Below the pieces are notes generated by a model. That model worked only from the letters and a program-made list of their open reading frames with translations, was not told the origin of the DNA and searched no databases. 53,326 bases of DNA. Source: Oscillospiraceae bacterium. GTDB taxonomy: Bacteria > Bacillota > Clostridia > Oscillospirales > Ruminococcaceae. Of the stretch, positions 26,102-32,859 are shown piece by piece. A program made the translations under genes and the position numbers. The stretch spans positions 1-53,326 of the forward strand of contig JALEHK010000079.1 in assembly GCA_022770625.1 (NCBI GenBank), in the 5' to 3' direction. How positions within the stretch are numbered: the first letter of the stretch is position 1; each line of letters begins with the position of its first letter.

Positions 26102-26596
26102 TCACGGATCGGTCGGTGCGGAAAGCCCCGGAATGCCGTTTTTCCCGAGCGCGTTCATGATACCCATCAGTTGGATCATCTGAAGCGCCTGATCGATCTT
26201 TGCGCTCTTTTCCGGTCGGAGGAGCGGCTTTAAGCTTTTCAGAAAGCTGGTTTCGGGAGAGTCTTTTCCGGACAATCGCATCGCCTGCATGAGTGCCGAA
26301 ACCATTTTGAGCATTTCCGGGTTAAGTCCGGCGTCCCTTTCCGGCTTTTCTTCGGGCGGAGGCGCCGCGGACGAAGAAGGGGGTTGAAGCGCGCCTTGAA
26401 GCGTGCCCTGAAGCGCGCCCTCCAGCTGACCGCCAAGCCCCAGTCCGTCTGCTGTCTGACGGAGCATACGGAGGGTATCTTCGTTTTGAAGAAGAGAAAG
26501 AAGCTCCGGCGGCATGGTGTTCGGCATGGCGTTCGGCATGGTGTTCGGCATGGCATTCTGCCGGGCATTCGGCGCGGCGCTTTCCGGTTCCGGCAT
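26102..26596 (-). CDS. Unrecognised low-complexity protein, second gene of the operon
   Basis: A 164-residue soluble protein. Residues 13-30 are four-residue repeats (M-P-N-T/A). Residues 57-73 are Gln/Gly/Leu repeats (G-A-L-Q, G-T-L-Q). The C-terminal part (about 95-160) is helical, with F-L-K-S-L-K-P-L-L-R-P-E-K and L-Q-M-I-Q-L-M, resembling small uncharacterised clostridial proteins. AAAGGAGG lies 7 bases before the ATG. Both repeat tracts are visible as 12-base DNA repeats, so length may vary between strains. Function unknown. Confidence 0.65.
   Translation of the reverse strand: MPEPESAAPNARQNAMPNTMPNAMPNTMPPELLSLLQNEDTLRMLRQTADGLGLGGQLEGALQGTLQGALQPPSSSAAPPPEEKPERDAGLNPEMLKMVSALMQAMRLSGKDSPETSFLKSLKPLLRPEKSAKIDQALQMIQLMGIMNALGKNGIPGLSAPTDP
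26384..26419. repeat. 12-base tandem repeat (GALQ tract)
   Basis: Three units: TTGAAGCGCGCC, TTGAAGCGTGCC, CTGAAGCGCGCC. On the minus strand they encode repeated Gly-Ala/Thr-Leu-Gln in the protein of 26102-26596. Confidence 0.85.
26511..26570. repeat. 12-base tandem repeat (MPNT/MPNA tract)
   Basis: Four clear units and one decayed unit of GGCATGGTGTTC, with alternating GTG/GCG third triplets so that a 24-base period is also visible. They encode the Met-Pro-Asn-Thr/Ala repeats near the N-terminus of the protein of 26102-26596. Confidence 0.85.
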
Positions 26597-26616
26597 GACG
26601 TCTCCTCCTTTACCCG

Positions 26617-26949
26617 CTATTTTTCTTTGTCCAGAATTCTGCGGATGGTCTGGCTCTGTACGGCCTTTTCAGCCGATTTTTTGGCGCTTTCCGCCTTTTT
26701 CGGATCGGAAAGAATATCCGTGACCGAAAGGCGATCTTTGTCCGGAAGCGCGGAAAGAACAGACCCAAGCCCGTTTTTCCGATATCCTTCGGTCAGCTTT
26801 TCCGGATCGGCGCCGACCTTTGCGGCCAGTATCTTCAGAAGCGTTCGGTCAAGTTCGGAAAGGCTGTCTTTTTGAAGTTCGTTATGAAGCCCGCCTTGAA
26901 ACCCGCCTTGAAGTCCGCCTTGAAGTCCATTATGAGAGTTGTCAGGCAT
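26617..26949 (-). CDS. Unrecognised small protein, first gene of the operon
   Basis: A 110-residue, mostly helical soluble protein. Residues 8-22 are Gly-Leu-Gln-Gly repeats. The rest is charged, with a L-L-K-I-L-A-A-K-V-G-A-D-P segment and a Lys-rich end (K-K-A-E-S-A-K-K-S-A-E-K). AAGGAGG stands 8 bases before the ATG. It heads a three-gene minus-strand unit, with gaps of 20 and 36 bases to the next genes. The repeat tract matches the one in its neighbour, which suggests interaction or shared ancestry of the tracts. Function unknown. Confidence 0.65.
   Translation of the reverse strand: MPDNSHNGLQGGLQGGFQGGLHNELQKDSLSELDRTLLKILAAKVGADPEKLTEGYRKNGLGSVLSALPDKDRLSVTDILSDPKKAESAKKSAEKAVQSQTIRRILDKEK
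26884..26930. repeat. 12-base tandem repeat (GGLQ tract)
   Basis: About four units related to TTGAAGTCCGCC, encoding Gly-Gly-Leu-Gln repeats on the minus strand. Same register and near-identical core as the repeat at 26384-26419. Confidence 0.8.
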
Positions 26950-26988
26950 TCAGGATTCCTCCTTTCGGGATCAATGCCCGCAGTCCAT

Positions 26989-27032
26989 CGTGCGTCCGTC
27001 GTGCATCTGTCGTGCGTCCGTCGTACATCCGG
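26989..27032. repeat. 11-base tandem repeat between divergent genes
   Basis: Four units of CGTGCGTCCGT with one or two changes each (CGTGCATCTGT, CGTGCGTCCGT, CGTACATCCGG). Non-coding; it lies just upstream of the phosphodiesterase promoter. Confidence 0.8.
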
Positions 27033-27072
27033 TTTATGTCCGGTTGACGAACCGGATGTGATGGTCTATACT
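27025..27072 (+). promoter_or_regulatory. Phosphodiesterase promoter with overlapping inverted repeats
   Basis: TTGACG (27044-27049), 17 bases, TATACT (27067-27072). A perfect inverted repeat ACATCCGGTT-N15-AACCGGATGT (27025-27059) and a nested CCGGTT-N4-AACCGG (27040-27055) cover the -35, as an operator might. Confidence 0.65.
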
Positions 27073-27156
27073 TATGCTGTATATCATTCGTTTATGCCAA
27101 TGGAAATGTTCCGCTTTGTTTGGAGCGTTTCCTTTTTTGAGAAAGGATGTGGGTCA

Positions 27157-27645
27157 ATGGATACCCGCCGGATCGTTGTGATCTCTGATACCCATAAGGA
27201 TTTTGCCGTCCTGAAAAAGATCGTGGACCGCCATCGGATGAATGCCGACCTTTTTATCCATCTGGGAGATGTGGAGGAGGATGTTCGTCGGCTTCGTGCG
27301 CTCGATCCCGATCTTCCGATCCGGAATGTACGCGGAAACTGCGATTTCGGCTCGCGCAGCAAGGCGGTCGATATCCTCACGTTAGGGAAAGCGAAAATTC
27401 TTTTCTGCCACGGACATACGATGTTTGTCGGAGCGGGGACCGATACCCTTGAAGCGGCAGCGCGGGAGGCGGGCTGCTGCGTCGCCCTGTACGGACATAC
27501 CCACATATCCGACTGCCGGTATAAGGACGGGCTGTACCTCATGAACCCCGGAAGCCCGGCACAGCCCCGCGATGGAAAAAAGAGCTACGGGATCATCGAC
27601 ATCACCGATACGGGAATCCTGCCGTATGTCGTGAAGCTGGAATAA
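27157..27645 (+). CDS. YfcE/MJ0936-type metallophosphoesterase
   Basis: A 162-residue calcineurin-like phosphoesterase. The metal-binding motifs are all present: S-D-T-H near 9-12, H-L-G-D near 38-41, R-G-N-C-D near 62-66, C-H-G-H and G-H-T-H near 125-128. Relatives are small phosphodiesterases with broad in-vitro activity; the natural substrate is unknown. The start at 27157 has GAAAGGA about 10 bases upstream; the frame is open further upstream through repeat DNA but no better start exists. rlmA follows 18 bases later, so the two are probably cotranscribed. Confidence 0.9.
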   Translation: MDTRRIVVISDTHKDFAVLKKIVDRHRMNADLFIHLGDVEEDVRRLRALDPDLPIRNVRGNCDFGSRSKAVDILTLGKAKILFCHGHTMFVGAGTDTLEAAAREAGCCVALYGHTHISDCRYKDGLYLMNPGSPAQPRDGKKSYGIIDITDTGILPYVVKLE

Positions 27646-27663
27646 AAGGATAAGGAGAAAGAA

Positions 27664-28503
27664 ATGGAATCGTTTTCGTTTATCTGCCCGGTTTGCGGGC
27701 AACCCCTTGACCGAGAGGAAAATACCCTCCGCTGTAAGACGGGGCATTCATTCGACCGGGCGCGCAGCGGTTATGTCAATCTTCTCCTTTCCGGCGGAAA
27801 GCACGCTAAGATCCCCGGAGATAATAAGCAGATGGTGCTTTCCCGCCGCGCTTTTTTGGAAAAGGGCTTTTACCGTCCGATGGCGGACGCGCTCTGTCGG
27901 GAAACGGCGGAGGAACTGAACGGGCTTTCTTCTCCGGCTGTGCTCGATGCGGGCTGCGGGGAAGGGTATTATACGGCGCTTTTGTATCAGGCGCTTACCG
28001 ACGCCGGAATGAAGCCCCGGCTGCTCGGCATCGATATCTCCAAGTTCGCTGCGGAAAAGGCGGCCAAGCATTTCTCGGGCAATGACGAGGTACAGATCGG
28101 CGCCGCTTCGATTTTCCATATGCCGGTAGCTGAGAAAAGCTGCGACGCGGTCGTTACCCTTTTCGCGCCCTTCTGCCGGGAGGAATTTTTACGAGTGCTG
28201 AAGCCGGGCGGGCTTTTTGTTATGGTCATCCCGGGCGCACGCCACCTTTTCGGCTTAAAGAAAGCGATCTACGATCAGCCCTATCTGAACGAAGTCGGGG
28301 ATTACGCGATCGAAGGAATGGAGTTTCTGCGCAGCGTGCCGGTGGACGGAGAAATCCATCTGGAGGGCGGAGAGATCATGCGGCTGTTTGAGATGACTCC
28401 TTACTATTATAAAACATCCGCTGAGGGACAGGCGCGGGCGGCAGCGCTCCGGGCGCTTACGACCGAAACGAGCTTTGAGATCCTCCTTTACCGAAAAAAA
28501 TAA
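27664..28503 (+). CDS. rlmA: 23S rRNA (guanine-N1)-methyltransferase, RlmA family
   Basis: A 279-residue enzyme. The N-terminal zinc site is C-P-V-C (Cys8, Cys11) with Cys24 and His28 in C-K-T-G-H-S-F-D, a hallmark of RlmA/RrmA. The SAM-binding motif V-L-D-A-G-C-G-E-G is near 96-104 and L-L-G-I-D-I-S-K follows. E. coli RlmA methylates G745 of 23S rRNA, while Gram-positive relatives modify G748 and affect tylosin-type macrolides. Which site applies here is unknown. AAGGAG lies 6 bases upstream. The gene ends against the MerR-type promoter of the next gene. Confidence 0.92.
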   Translation: MESFSFICPVCGQPLDREENTLRCKTGHSFDRARSGYVNLLLSGGKHAKIPGDNKQMVLSRRAFLEKGFYRPMADALCRETAEELNGLSSPAVLDAGCGEGYYTALLYQALTDAGMKPRLLGIDISKFAAEKAAKHFSGNDEVQIGAASIFHMPVAEKSCDAVVTLFAPFCREEFLRVLKPGGLFVMVIPGARHLFGLKKAIYDQPYLNEVGDYAIEGMEFLRSVPVDGEIHLEGGEIMRLFEMTPYYYKTSAEGQARAAALRALTTETSFEILLYRKK

Positions 28504-28513
28504 AAAACAGGTC

Positions 28514-28544
28514 TTGACTTAGAGTACACTCTAGGATATATACT
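28514..28544 (+). promoter_or_regulatory. MerR-type promoter of the aldo/keto reductase gene
   Basis: TTGACT (28514-28519) and TATACT (28539-28544) are 19 bases apart, the overlong spacing typical of promoters activated by MerR-family regulators. Between them sits the dyad TAGAGT-AC-ACTCTA (28520-28533), where such a regulator would bind. No merR-like gene is in the window. Confidence 0.8.
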
Positions 28545-28580
28545 GAAACAGAACTCAAAAAGAAAGGCAGGAAACAGACA

Positions 28581-29702
28581 ATGAATAAAAAACTCGGCTT
28601 CGGACTGATGAGACTTCCGTCTCTCGATCCCAACGACCCTTCCAAGATCGATATCGAACAGGTCAAAAAGATGGTCGATCTCTTCCTTGAGAAAGGATTT
28701 ACCTATTTTGATACGGCATGGATGTACTGTGGCTTTAAGAGCGAGGAAGCGACCAAGGAAGCGCTGGTTGACCGGCATCCCCGCGACAGCTTTACCCTCG
28801 CCACCAAGCTCCACGCGGGCTTCCTGAAAACCAAAGAGGATCGTGACCGCATTTTTAACGAACAGCTCCGCAAGACCGGCGCCGGATATTTTGATTACTA
28901 TCTGCTGCACGACATCGGAACCGATCATTATGAGATCTATAAAAATCTCGACTGCTTCAATTGGATCCAGGAGAAAAAGGCGGCGGGTCTTGTCCGTCAT
29001 ATCGGCTTCTCCTTCCACGATAACGCTGAACTGCTGGACAGAGTGCTGACCGAGCATCCCGAGTTTGAGTTTGTTCAGCTTCAGCTCAACTACCTTGACT
29101 GGGACAGTGAAGGCGTTCAGTCCCGCAAATGCTATGAAGTTGCCGTCAAGCACCATAAACCGGTCATCGTTATGGAACCGGTCAAGGGCGGCACTCTTGC
29201 AAAGGTTCCGGAACCGGTCGAGCAGCTGTTCAAGAAGGCTGAACCGGAGATGTCGATTCCTTCCTGGGCGATCCGTTTTGCGGCCAGTCTGGATAACGTC
29301 ATGATGGTTCTTTCCGGCATGAGCACGACCGAGCAGCTTCTGGACAATACCGGCTATATGTCCGACTTCAAACCTCTGGATGAAAAGGAACAGGCGATCA
29401 TCCGGGAAGCGGTCGGCCTGATCAACGCCAACATCGCGATTCCCTGTACCGGCTGTTCCTACTGCACCGACGGATGTCCGATGCATATCGCCATCCCCAA
29501 ATATTTCTCCCTCTATAACGCCGATAAACAGGAGATCAAGGAGAAAGGCTGGACGCCGCAGGGCGAGTACTACGTCCGCCTGACCCATACCTTCGGAAAA
29601 GCCAGCGACTGCATCGAATGCGGACAGTGTGAAGGGGTATGTCCTCAGCACCTCCCGATCATTAAAAACCTGAAAGAGGTCGCCGCTTATTTTGAAAAGT
29701 AA
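28581..29702 (+). CDS. Aldo/keto reductase with two C-terminal [4Fe-4S] clusters
   Basis: A 373-residue protein. The TIM-barrel reductase domain (1-280) has the catalytic tetrad Asp44, Tyr49, Lys76 and His110. A ferredoxin-like tail carries two cluster motifs: Cys289/292/295/299 and Cys344/347/350/354, each ending in C-P. This type is common in anaerobes and its electron donor and substrate are not well established. The MerR-type promoter suggests induction by an electrophile, aldehyde or redox stress. AAAGGCAGG stands about 8 bases upstream. A terminator follows. Confidence 0.92.
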   Translation: MNKKLGFGLMRLPSLDPNDPSKIDIEQVKKMVDLFLEKGFTYFDTAWMYCGFKSEEATKEALVDRHPRDSFTLATKLHAGFLKTKEDRDRIFNEQLRKTGAGYFDYYLLHDIGTDHYEIYKNLDCFNWIQEKKAAGLVRHIGFSFHDNAELLDRVLTEHPEFEFVQLQLNYLDWDSEGVQSRKCYEVAVKHHKPVIVMEPVKGGTLAKVPEPVEQLFKKAEPEMSIPSWAIRFAASLDNVMMVLSGMSTTEQLLDNTGYMSDFKPLDEKEQAIIREAVGLINANIAIPCTGCSYCTDGCPMHIAIPKYFSLYNADKQEIKEKGWTPQGEYYVRLTHTFGKASDCIECGQCEGVCPQHLPIIKNLKEVAAYFEK

Positions 29703-29716
29703 AAAATAAATCGCAA

Positions 29717-29752
29717 ACCGCCCGGGAGGATTCGGATTTCCGGGCGGTCTTT
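29717..29752 (+). terminator. Terminator after the aldo/keto reductase gene
   Basis: ACCGCCCGGG (29717-29726) pairs with CCGGGCGGT (29740-29748), followed by a short CTTT. The T-run is short, so some read-through into the LysR gene is likely. Confidence 0.6.
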
Positions 29753-29770
29753 GATGAAAGAGGGGCTTTT

Positions 29771-30688
29771 ATGACCTTGCAGCAGCTTCGGTACGTGATC
29801 GCGGTCGCCGAAAACGGAAGCATCGGAAAGGCGGCGCAGGCGCTTTTCATCTCTCAGCCGAGCCTGACCAACGCGATTCGGGATCTTGAGCAGGAACTGG
29901 GCTTTGCTCTTTTCAACCGTACCAACCGCGGAACGGCCGTGACCCGGGACGGAATGCGTTTTCTGGCCTATGCGAGGCAGGTCTGTGAGCAGATGGAGCT
30001 TCTGGAGAACGCCTTTCTGCACGACGGCTACGAAAAGCTCCGGTTTCAGGTTTCAGCGCAGCACTATTCCTTCGCGGTCAACGCCTTTGTCGATCTGATC
30101 CGGGAATATCCGGGAAGTGAATACGACGTGACCCTTCGGGAGTGCCGGACGTTTGAGGTGATCGAGGACGTGAAAAACGCCCGAAGCGCACTCGGCATCA
30201 TCTACTTCAGTCGTTTTAACGAAAGCGTTTTGAGTGGAGTCCTTGCTGAGAACCATCTTCTTTTTACCCGTCTCTTTACTGCGGCTCCGCACGTTTTCCT
30301 TTCCAGCGGCCATCCGCTTGCCGGAAAGGAGCGGGTAACGCTCGAAGAACTGGAGGAGTACCCTTGCCTTTCCTATGAACAGGGAGAGTATAACTCCTTT
30401 TATTTTGCCGAGGAGATTCTTTCGACCGTCAAGCGCAGAAAACAGATCCGCGTCAGCGACCGCGCGACCCTTTTCAATCTTCTGATCGGAATGAACGGGT
30501 ATACCATCTGCACCGGCGTCATCAGCCGGGAATTGAACGGCGATTCGATCATTTCGGTTCCGCTGTCGGCGGACGAGGAGATCCGGATCGGGTATATCTG
30601 CCGCAAGGGCGAGCCGCTCGGCACACTCGGAGAACGGTATCTCGAACTGATGCGGCGGCATATCCCACAGGATGACGCCATAGCTTAA
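29771..30688 (+). CDS. LysR-family transcriptional regulator
   Basis: A 305-residue regulator. Residues 1-60 form the typical LysR winged helix (T-L-Q-Q-L-R-Y, then S-Q-P-S-L-T-N-A-I-R-D-L-E). Residues about 90-295 form the periplasmic-binding-protein-like effector domain. GAGGGG lies about 7 bases before the ATG. Its gene is followed at once by the MetE-like methyltransferase gene, which has its own promoter. Control of that gene in methionine or one-carbon metabolism is likely by position, but the effector is unknown. Confidence 0.9.
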   Translation: MTLQQLRYVIAVAENGSIGKAAQALFISQPSLTNAIRDLEQELGFALFNRTNRGTAVTRDGMRFLAYARQVCEQMELLENAFLHDGYEKLRFQVSAQHYSFAVNAFVDLIREYPGSEYDVTLRECRTFEVIEDVKNARSALGIIYFSRFNESVLSGVLAENHLLFTRLFTAAPHVFLSSGHPLAGKERVTLEELEEYPCLSYEQGEYNSFYFAEEILSTVKRRKQIRVSDRATLFNLLIGMNGYTICTGVISRELNGDSIISVPLSADEEIRIGYICRKGEPLGTLGERYLELMRRHIPQDDAIA

Positions 30689-30697
30689 AACTATGGC
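30677..30697. other. Palindrome across the LysR stop codon
   Basis: GCCATAG (30677-30683) and CTATGGC (30691-30697) are perfectly complementary around a 7-base loop that contains the TAA stop. There is no T-run, so it may be a weak terminator or a binding site near the downstream promoter. Confidence 0.4.
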
Positions 30698-30737
30698 AGG
30701 AGATATTTCTTTGGAATTATGCAAGGCTTCGATTTTG

Positions 30738-30746
30738 TGTTATAAT
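30738..30746 (+). promoter_or_regulatory. Extended -10 promoter of the MetE-like gene
   Basis: TGTTATAAT gives a perfect TATAAT (30741-30746) with TGN before it; the -35 is weak, consistent with need for an activator such as the neighbouring LysR protein. Confidence 0.55.
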
Positions 30747-30791
30747 AAGCCCATCAAAGAAATTGGTTTTTCAAAGAGAGGGGCTTTTACC

Positions 30792-31916
30792 ATGAATAAA
30801 CACGTTCCGTTCCGTTTTGATTATGTCGGCAGCTTCCTTCGTCCGCAGGAGCTTCGTGATGCCCGCACCCGTTTTCAGGCGGGCGCAATCACCGCTGAAC
30901 AGCTGAAAGAGGCGGAGGACCGCGCCATCCGCAAGCTGGTCGAAAGACAGAAGGCAGAAGGTTACCACGTCATTACCGACGGCGAATTCCGCCGCGCGAC
31001 CTGGCACCTCGATTTTATGTGGGGCTTTGACGGCGTCGGTCATTCGGCGACCAAGACCGGCCTTCCTTTCCATGATGAAGCGGCGATGATCGACGATACC
31101 TACCTGACTGGAAAGGTCGGCCTGTCCGGCGAGCATCCTTTTGTCTCTCACTTCCGTTTCGTTAAGGCACTGGAGGACGAGAACACCGTCGCCAAGCAGA
31201 CGATCCCGGCTCCCGCCCAGTTCCTTGAGCAGATGATTATGCCCTTTGCCGCTGAGAATACCGCGAAATACTATTCGAACACGGAAGATCTGATCCAGGA
31301 TATCGCCGCCGGTTACCGTAAGGTCATCCGCGACCTCTATGACGCCGGCTGCCGCAATCTTCAGTTTGACGACTGCTCGTGGGGTATGTGCGTCGATCCG
31401 AATGCCTGCCGGATCTTTAATGTCGATGAAGCGGGACTGGATAAGGTCATGGAACAGCTCCTCCGGATCAACAATCTCGCCATCGAAGGAAAGCCGGAAG
31501 ATATGGCGATCACGACCCATGTCTGCCGCGGCAACTTCCATTCGACCTGGGCAAGCTCCGGCGGATACGACCGGGTTGCAAAGGTGCTCTTTGCCCGTGA
31601 AAATGTCGATGCTTTCTATCTGGAGTTTGACGATGAGCGCTCGGGCGGCTTTGAGCCTCTCAGCGCGGTCGCGGACGGGAAAAAGGTCGTTCTCGGCCTG
31701 ATTACCTCGAAGAGCCCTGTCCTTGAGGATGAGGATGCGGTCATCGCGCGGATCAAGGATGCGACCCAATATCTTCCGCTCGACCGTCTCTGCCTCAGCC
31801 CTCAGTGCGGCTTTGCTTCCTGCGAGATCGGCAATAAGCTGACCGAGGAGCAGCAGTGGGAAAAACTTCGCCTTGTCAAACGGATCGCCGAAAAGGTCTG
31901 GGGCGAAAACGCGTAA
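30792..31916 (+). CDS. MetE-like cobalamin-independent methyltransferase (YxjG/YxjH type)
   Basis: A 374-residue protein equivalent to the C-terminal catalytic half of MetE. Likely zinc ligands are His243 and Cys245 (T-H-V-C), Glu278 and Cys339 (S-P-Q-C-G-F), matching the MetE set. It lacks the N-terminal MetE half, as in Bacillus YxjG/YxjH. It should move a methyl group to homocysteine or a similar thiol, but the donor is not certain. AGAGAGGGG lies about 9 bases upstream. It is the last gene before the ribosomal operon. Confidence 0.9.
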   Translation: MNKHVPFRFDYVGSFLRPQELRDARTRFQAGAITAEQLKEAEDRAIRKLVERQKAEGYHVITDGEFRRATWHLDFMWGFDGVGHSATKTGLPFHDEAAMIDDTYLTGKVGLSGEHPFVSHFRFVKALEDENTVAKQTIPAPAQFLEQMIMPFAAENTAKYYSNTEDLIQDIAAGYRKVIRDLYDAGCRNLQFDDCSWGMCVDPNACRIFNVDEAGLDKVMEQLLRINNLAIEGKPEDMAITTHVCRGNFHSTWASSGGYDRVAKVLFARENVDAFYLEFDDERSGGFEPLSAVADGKKVVLGLITSKSPVLEDEDAVIARIKDATQYLPLDRLCLSPQCGFASCEIGNKLTEEQQWEKLRLVKRIAEKVWGENA

Positions 31917-31942
31917 ATCGTAAGTAAGAAATTTTTGTGAAA

Positions 31943-31990
31943 AGCCGGAGGCTCTTTCTGTAAATCAGCAGAAAAAGCGTCCGGTTTCCA
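31943..31990 (+). terminator. Terminator of the MetE-like gene
   Basis: GCCGGA...GCTCTTTCTG pairs with CAGAAAAAGC...TCCGGT, followed by a pyrimidine-rich stretch with interrupted T-runs. Confidence 0.55.
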
Positions 31991-32061
31991 CCTTTTAAAA
32001 TAGAACTTGAACGAAGCAATTTTTGTTCACAAAATATTTACAAATAAATTTCTCAAAACTC

Positions 32062-32090
32062 TTGCCAAACGCTCTTGCAGACGTTATAAT
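32062..32090 (+). promoter_or_regulatory. Promoter of the S10-spc-alpha operon
   Basis: TTGCCA (32062-32067), 17 bases, perfect TATAAT (32085-32090). Transcription would begin near 32097, about 350 bases before rpsJ. The region upstream is AT-rich, like an UP element. Confidence 0.85.
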
Positions 32091-32096
32091 ACTACT

Positions 32097-32436
32097 TGCG
32101 TGACTGCAACAAAGATATGCGATGAAGCGGGAGGTTGCTGCTGTGAGCAGGTAATTTCCGCCGAGTATGTCCGATTTCAAACCGGGCGACAAAGATTGAA
32201 TACCATGTTAGTACAGGATGGATGAAAACCGCGACCTGTGTGCGGCAATAATCCGGACCGGAACCCCGACAAACTGCGGCCTTATGGCGGTAAGTGTCAG
32301 CGCAAAAGCGATGGTAGTTTCACGAATGGCTCGGAAAAGCGCACTTTGCGGTTTTCCGTTTTTTTATTGCAAAATCGTGAAACACACGGAAACGTGTCCA
32401 ATGAATGTCTTGTCCCCACCAATATCTTAGGAGGCG
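32097..32436 (+). promoter_or_regulatory. S10 operon leader with possible attenuation switch
   Basis: The leader ends with a terminator (32332-32366). Upstream, GAAAACCGC (32224-32232) is perfectly complementary to GCGGTTTTC (32348-32356) in the terminator 3' arm, so pairing there would block the terminator. A second stem CACACGGAAACGTGT follows the terminator. The leader begins with a GC-rich block containing GCGGGAGG. In E. coli the S10 operon is attenuated by L4 through its leader; whether L4 acts here is inference. Confidence 0.6.
32332..32366 (+). terminator. Intrinsic terminator inside the S10 leader
   Basis: CGGAAAA (32332-32338) pairs with TTTTCCG (32352-32358), extended by CGC/GCG after one mismatch, and followed by seven T residues. 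It lies about 75 bases before rpsJ, so it would cut off the entire ribosomal operon unless overcome. Confidence 0.8.
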
Positions 32437-32442
32437 ATGACA

Positions 32443-32754
32443 GTGGCAGTCAATGAAAAACTCAGAATCAAACTGAAAGGTTATGACCACACTCTGGTAG
32501 ACGCTTCTGCGGCTAAGATCGTAGAGGCTGCAAAGAAGACCGGCGCCCGTGTTTCCGGCCCGATCCCGCTGCCTACCCAGAAAGAGGTCGTTACCATCCT
32601 GCGTGCTGTACACAAGTACAAAGACAGCCGTGAGCAGTTTGAGCAGCGCACCCACAAGAGACTGATTGATGTAATGAGACCTTCCGCAAAGACGGTCGAA
32701 GCACTTCAGGGTCTCGAACTCCCCGCCGGCGTTGAGGTTGAGATCACCCGCTGA
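32443..32754 (+). CDS. rpsJ: 30S ribosomal protein S10
   Basis: A 103-residue protein of the standard length, starting [15 protein letters not shown] and containing G-P-I-P-L-P-T. It is part of the 30S head and also the antitermination factor NusE. The start is the GTG at 32443, 8 bases after AGGAGG; the ATG at 32437 lies too close to that site. First gene of the operon. Confidence 0.97.
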   Translation: MAVNEKLRIKLKGYDHTLVDASAAKIVEAAKKTGARVSGPIPLPTQKEVVTILRAVHKYKDSREQFEQRTHKRLIDVMRPSAKTVEALQGLELPAGVEVEITR

Positions 32755-32782
32755 TCCGCATACCAAAAGACGCGATAACCGT

Positions 32783-32831
32783 GTTCCTTGTGAAAGGAAC
32801 CAACGGGGGTCATGTCAACGGAAACGTTGAC
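32783..32831 (+). other. Two stem-loops in the rpsJ-rplC gap
   Basis: GTTCCTT-GTGA-AAGGAAC (32783-32800) and GTCAACG-GAAA-CGTTGAC (32814-32831) are perfect 7-base stems with tetraloops, both GNRA-type. Neither has a T-run. They may bind a ribosomal protein or set RNA processing and stability. Confidence 0.65.
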
Positions 32832-32859
32832 CAATAACCTGACAGGAGGAAAAACAAAG

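Larger units (their letters stand above)
31917..32442. other. Intergenic region upstream of the S10 operon
   Basis: 525 bases without a protein gene. It holds the MetE-like gene terminator, an AT-rich stretch (31990-32060), the S10 promoter and the roughly 350-base leader with an internal terminator. No S-box or T-box sequence was seen. Confidence 0.7.

Noticed and set aside
26384..27032. Repeats resembling a CRISPR array
   Set aside because: Units are 11-12 bases and directly adjoining with no spacers; they are tandem repeats, partly coding.
30689..30791. SAM riboswitch before the MetE-like gene
   Set aside because: The promoter leaves only about 40 bases of leader, too short for an S-box.
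32812..32859. Upstream ATG start for rplC
   Set aside because: It falls in a stem-loop and adds residues absent from L3; AGGAGG sits before 32860.
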